The position numbers and the translations under genes are program-made. Positions 61,148 through 64,000 of a DNA stretch of 64,000 bases are shown in pieces. The DNA is taken from positions 248,001 to 312,000 of the forward strand of contig NZ_JXCF01000001.1 of the NCBI RefSeq assembly GCF_000875895.1. Reading direction: 5' to 3'. The notes under the pieces are model-generated. The model did no database searches. It was given only the letters and a program-made list of their open reading frames with translations, and was not told where the DNA came from. How positions within the stretch are numbered: position 1 is the stretch's first letter; every line of letters begins with the position of its first letter. The stretch comes from Staphylococcus gallinarum. Its GTDB lineage: Bacteria > Bacillota > Bacilli > Staphylococcales > Staphylococcaceae.

Positions 61148-61544
61148 TTAATTTCCTCCTAAAAAGCTTTAATTTGTTACCGTATTAATTCTAGATGAAA
61201 TAAATTTTATTTTCTAATAATTTATATTCATTTAGTAATTTTAATTTTAAAAAATAAATTATTAAGCATCGTATATGCATTGATGATAGATGACGGCACA
61301 ATTTGATGTATTGTATGTTATATCATATGTAAGAGATATGTAATCAGTACATACTTGATTGTTAATAAGTTAGAAAATGCTTGTTAAAAAAGCTTGGAAG
61401 TCGTTGAATTAAAGACGATAACCAGTAAAAAATACGTTTTGCACACTTTATACAATTAAGTTAGAAAATTATACTTAAAAAAGTTTAAAAAAGAGCTTGT
61501 CTTTCATGATGAGAGTTGCTATAATTTATTTTGTGCTTAAGACA
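61148..61544. other. Intergenic region before the tRNA genes
   Basis: Contains an imperfect direct repeat (TAAGTTAGAAAAT...TTAAAAAAG) at 61366-61396 and 61457-61487. The second copy lies just upstream of the tRNA promoter, where it could act as an AT-rich UP element. No gene seen. Confidence 0.5.
61497..61525 (+). promoter_or_regulatory. tRNA operon promoter
   Basis: TTGTCT (61497-61502), 17 bp, TATAAT (61520-61525), 20 bases before the first tRNA. Confidence 0.8.
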
Positions 61545-61619
61545 GGCTCCTTGGTCAAGCGGTTAAGACACCGCCCTTTCACGGCGGTAACACGGGTTCG
61601 AGTCCCGTAGGAGTCACCA
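61545..61619 (+). tRNA. tRNA-Glu (TTC)
   Basis: Cloverleaf: acceptor GGCTCCT/AGGAGTC with one G-T pair, anticodon stem CCGCC/GGCGG around loop CTTTCAC giving anticodon TTC, T-arm CGGGTTCGAGTCCCG, discriminator A and an encoded CCA end. Confidence 0.96.
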
Positions 61620-61627
61620 TTTTTTTA

Positions 61628-61700
61628 GGTCTCGTAGTGTAGCGGTTAACACGCCTGCCTGTCACGCAGGAGATCGCGGGTTCGATTCCCGTCGAGACCG
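61628..61700 (+). tRNA. tRNA-Asp (GTC)
   Basis: Acceptor GGTCTCG/CGAGACC, anticodon stem CCTGC/GCAGG around CTGTCAC giving GTC, T-arm CGGGTTCGATTCCCG, discriminator G. CCA is not encoded, unlike the neighbouring tRNA-Glu. Eight bases separate the two. Confidence 0.96.
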
Positions 61701-62274
61701 TATTGCCCATCCAATAGGATGGGCATTTTTTTTATGTGTAAATATCACGTTGCATTAACATTAAGTTAATTCGAGCGTATATGGACAATTAAACGTGAAT
61801 GTATAGCGAACAAAATCATACAATCAAACAACTCAAATCTATAAGGTGATTTCTGCATTAATATCTGTAGGAATCATCTTTGTTTATATGTTAAAGTAAT
61901 CTGCTACTACTAAAAAATATAACAAGATAATAACTTTTATTTACAAGTCGGCAATTTAACGATCCGATTTTAAAGTTATTGAGAAAGAAACACCTACCTT
62001 AAGGCGAATTACAGTCTCTTTTCCTAAGAATGTAGTATGCTTGAGCATAAGTAGTGTAGTTAAATTGATCTATAATAGCAAAATGTATATAAATTGAGAA
62101 ATAGCACTTTAGTTACTATGTGTAGTCATACATGCTATTATAATACAATCTACAAATATAACTTTTTATTTACAACAATAGAATTAGACCTTTATAAATG
62201 GTAAATTATATAATAAGGAACTGTGTAGATTCTGAAATAAAAAGTACTACAATTTAGAAATGAGGTTTATAAAT
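61701..62274. other. Intergenic region tRNA-Asp - walR
   Basis: Holds the tRNA terminator and about 540 AT-rich bases with the walR promoter region. A frame ending at 61899 could encode a short hydrophobic peptide (from GTG 61846) without a convincing ribosome binding site. Confidence 0.5.
61704..61733 (+). terminator. Terminator of the tRNA operon
   Basis: Perfect TGCCCATCC/GGATGGGCA stem with a 4-base loop and eight Ts. Confidence 0.93.
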
Positions 62275-62976
62275 ATGGCTAGAAAAGTTGTTGTAGTCGA
62301 TGATGAAAAACCAATTGCAGATATTCTTGAATTTAATTTAAAAAAAGAAGGCTACGAAGTATTTTGCGCCTACGACGGAAATGATGCGGTAGACCTAATA
62401 TATGATGAAGAACCAGATATCGTATTACTCGACATTATGTTACCAGGTCGAGATGGTATGGAAGTATGCCGCGAAGTGCGTAAGAAATACGAAATGCCAA
62501 TCATTATGTTAACAGCAAAAGATTCAGAAATAGATAAAGTGTTAGGTCTTGAACTTGGCGCAGATGATTATGTGACGAAACCATTTAGTACACGTGAATT
62601 AATCGCTCGTGTTAAAGCCAATTTACGCCGACACTATTCACAACCAGCACAAGAGGTGAATGATACATCAAACGAAATCGTCATCAAAGACATCGTCATA
62701 TACCCAGATGCTTATTCTATTAAAAAACGTGGCGATGATATTGAATTAACACATCGTGAATTTGAATTATTCCATTATTTGTCTAAACACATGGGACAAG
62801 TTATGACACGTGAGCACCTTTTACAAACCGTATGGGGCTATGACTATTTTGGTGATGTACGTACAGTGGATGTAACGATTAGACGTTTACGTGAGAAGAT
62901 TGAAGACGATCCATCTCATCCTGAATATATCGTGACACGTCGTGGTGTCGGATATTTCTTACAACAACATGATTAG
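62275..62976 (+). CDS. walR: Response regulator WalR (YycF)
   Basis: 233 residues from ATG 62275 ([16 protein letters not shown]), after TGAGGTT. The OmpR-type receiver has D9, D10, phosphoacceptor D53 ([11 protein letters not shown]) and K in YVTKPFS. The C-terminal winged helix has [17 protein letters not shown]. With WalK it controls cell-wall hydrolases and is essential in staphylococci. walK follows 12 bases later. Confidence 0.97.
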   Translation: MARKVVVVDDEKPIADILEFNLKKEGYEVFCAYDGNDAVDLIYDEEPDIVLLDIMLPGRDGMEVCREVRKKYEMPIIMLTAKDSEIDKVLGLELGADDYVTKPFSTRELIARVKANLRRHYSQPAQEVNDTSNEIVIKDIVIYPDAYSIKKRGDDIELTHREFELFHYLSKHMGQVMTREHLLQTVWGYDYFGDVRTVDVTIRRLREKIEDDPSHPEYIVTRRGVGYFLQQHD

Positions 62977-62988
62977 AGGACGTCATCG

Positions 62989-64000
62989 ATGAATTGGCTC
63001 AAACATTTTCAATCCTTACACACGAAGCTTGTTATCGTCTATGTATTGCTGATAATTATCGGTATGCAAATTATCGGTCTATACTTTACCAATAGTCTAG
63101 AAAAAGAATTAACACAAACATTTAAAAACAATATCTCGCAATATGCGAAACAAATTGAGATTAATATAGAAAAAGTATATGACACAGACAGTGGTAACGG
63201 CGTCAATGCGCAAAAAGAAGTTCAAAACTTATTAAACGAGTACGCTAATAGACAAGAAATAGAAGAAATCCGTTTTATTGATAAAGATCAAATTATTATG
63301 GCCACTTCAAAGCAGTCTACCCACAGTCTAATTAATCAAAAAGCGAACGATAGCTCCATCCAAAAAGCACTTTCTTTAGGAGAAATCAATAGCCACCAAG
63401 TATTAAAGGATTACGGTAATGGTAAACAACGTGTATGGGTTTATAACTTACCTGTTAAGACATCCAATCATGGTACGATAGGTGACGTCTATATAGAAGC
63501 AGATATTAACGACGTATTTAATCAACTGAGTAACATTACGCAAATCTTTATTGTCGGTACAGGTATTTCGTTGTTAATCACAGTTATTCTTGGATTCTTT
63601 ATCGCGAGAACGATTACCAAGCCAATTACTGATATGAGAAACCAAACGGTAGAAATGTCGAAAGGTAATTACACGCAACGTGTGAAGATTTACGGCAATG
63701 ACGAAATCGGTGAACTAGCACTCGCATTTAACAATTTGTCAAAACGAGTACAAGAAGCACAAGCCAATACCGAAAGTGAAAAACGTCGTCTAGATTCAGT
63801 CATTACTCACATGAGTGATGGTATTATTGCGACCGACCGTCGTCGACGTGTACGTATCGTTAATGATATGGCACTGACAATGATGGGCACCGTTAAAGAA
63901 GATATTATCGGACATTATATGTTAAATGTCTTAAAGTTAGAGGAAGACTTTTCACTAGATGAAATTCATGAAAATAACGACAGCTTCTTATTAGATATTA
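62989..64000 (+). CDS. walK: Sensor histidine kinase WalK (YycG), partial
   Basis: Begins [21 protein letters not shown] at 62989 (SD AGAGGACG) and is still open at the window edge, about 337 codons in. Visible are the first membrane helix (about 14-32), the extracytoplasmic PAS-like sensor, the second helix (about 183-203), a HAMP domain ([15 protein letters not shown]) and the start of the cytoplasmic PAS domain ([18 protein letters not shown]). The kinase core lies beyond the window. Confidence 0.96.
   Translation, partial: MNWLKHFQSLHTKLVIVYVLLIIIGMQIIGLYFTNSLEKELTQTFKNNISQYAKQIEINIEKVYDTDSGNGVNAQKEVQNLLNEYANRQEIEEIRFIDKDQIIMATSKQSTHSLINQKANDSSIQKALSLGEINSHQVLKDYGNGKQRVWVYNLPVKTSNHGTIGDVYIEADINDVFNQLSNITQIFIVGTGISLLITVILGFFIARTITKPITDMRNQTVEMSKGNYTQRVKIYGNDEIGELALAFNNLSKRVQEAQANTESEKRRLDSVITHMSDGIIATDRRRRVRIVNDMALTMMGTVKEDIIGHYMLNVLKLEEDFSLDEIHENNDSFLLDI

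Overview
This window is the replication-origin region of a Staphylococcus chromosome. The evidence is a low-GC gene set in the staphylococcal order: noc-rsmG-mnmG-mnmE-rnpA-rpmH leftwards, and dnaA-dnaN-yaaA-recF-gyrB-gyrA, hutH, serS, azlCD, metX, a YybS-type (DUF2232) gene, gdpP, rplI, dnaB, purA, tRNA-Glu/tRNA-Asp and walRK rightwards. DnaN, GyrB and DnaB are nearly colinear with the S. aureus proteins as I remember them. The accessory content (malate cluster, tannase, LipA-like lipase, CstA) points to a non-aureus species, but I cannot name it from sequence alone. I saw no intact insertion sequence, prophage or CRISPR array.

Left arm, 1-29.4 kb, is accessory. It holds the end of an ABC ATPase and its permease (1-1702); a QacA-like efflux pump with its MerR regulator (2020-4441); a malate module made of sensor kinase, response regulator, 2-hydroxycarboxylate transporter and malic enzyme (4821-9960); an HXXEE membrane protein; and two adjacent zinc-ribbon membrane proteins, the second TcaA-like (11035-13135). 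Then come an MFS/PhzF-like pair (13273-15422), a GltT-type symporter, two short-chain dehydrogenases, an ArsR regulator with two tandem YdcZ-type transporters (19494-20786), a secreted LipA-like lipase, a KtrB/TrkH potassium channel subunit, a lipoprotein tannase with a LysR regulator, an unrecognised 118-residue protein and cstA.

Centre, 29.9-45.6 kb, is the core origin block. Noc, tRNA-modification genes, RNase P protein and L34 read left. DnaA, DnaN, YaaA, RecF, GyrB and GyrA read right. oriC is bipartite. One DnaA-box cluster lies upstream of dnaA; a second, with a run of DnaA-trios and an AT-rich stretch, lies between dnaA and dnaN. A parS-like 16-mer lies about 2 kb beyond noc.

Right arm, 46-64 kb, is mostly conserved: nnrD and hutH (divergent), serS under a T-box, azlCD, metX under an S-box (SAM-I) riboswitch, the YybS-type gene-gdpP-rplI-dnaB run, purA, a glycosyltransferase that looks inserted, two tRNAs and walRK. 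walK runs off the end.

Regulation is unusually readable. There are three 15/15 matches to the CcpA cre consensus (inside the malate transporter start, ahead of cstA, and over the hutH -10 box). There is also a MerR promoter with a 19-bp spacer, a LysR-type dyad at about -65 of the tannase promoter, and matching TTCG-N8-CGAA sites before the arsR gene and its transporter pair. Together they suggest that carbon catabolite control and local one-component regulators govern most of the accessory genes. I found no clear-cut wholly new system. The least explained loci are the zinc-ribbon pair, the ArsR/twin-transporter unit and the 118-residue orphan.
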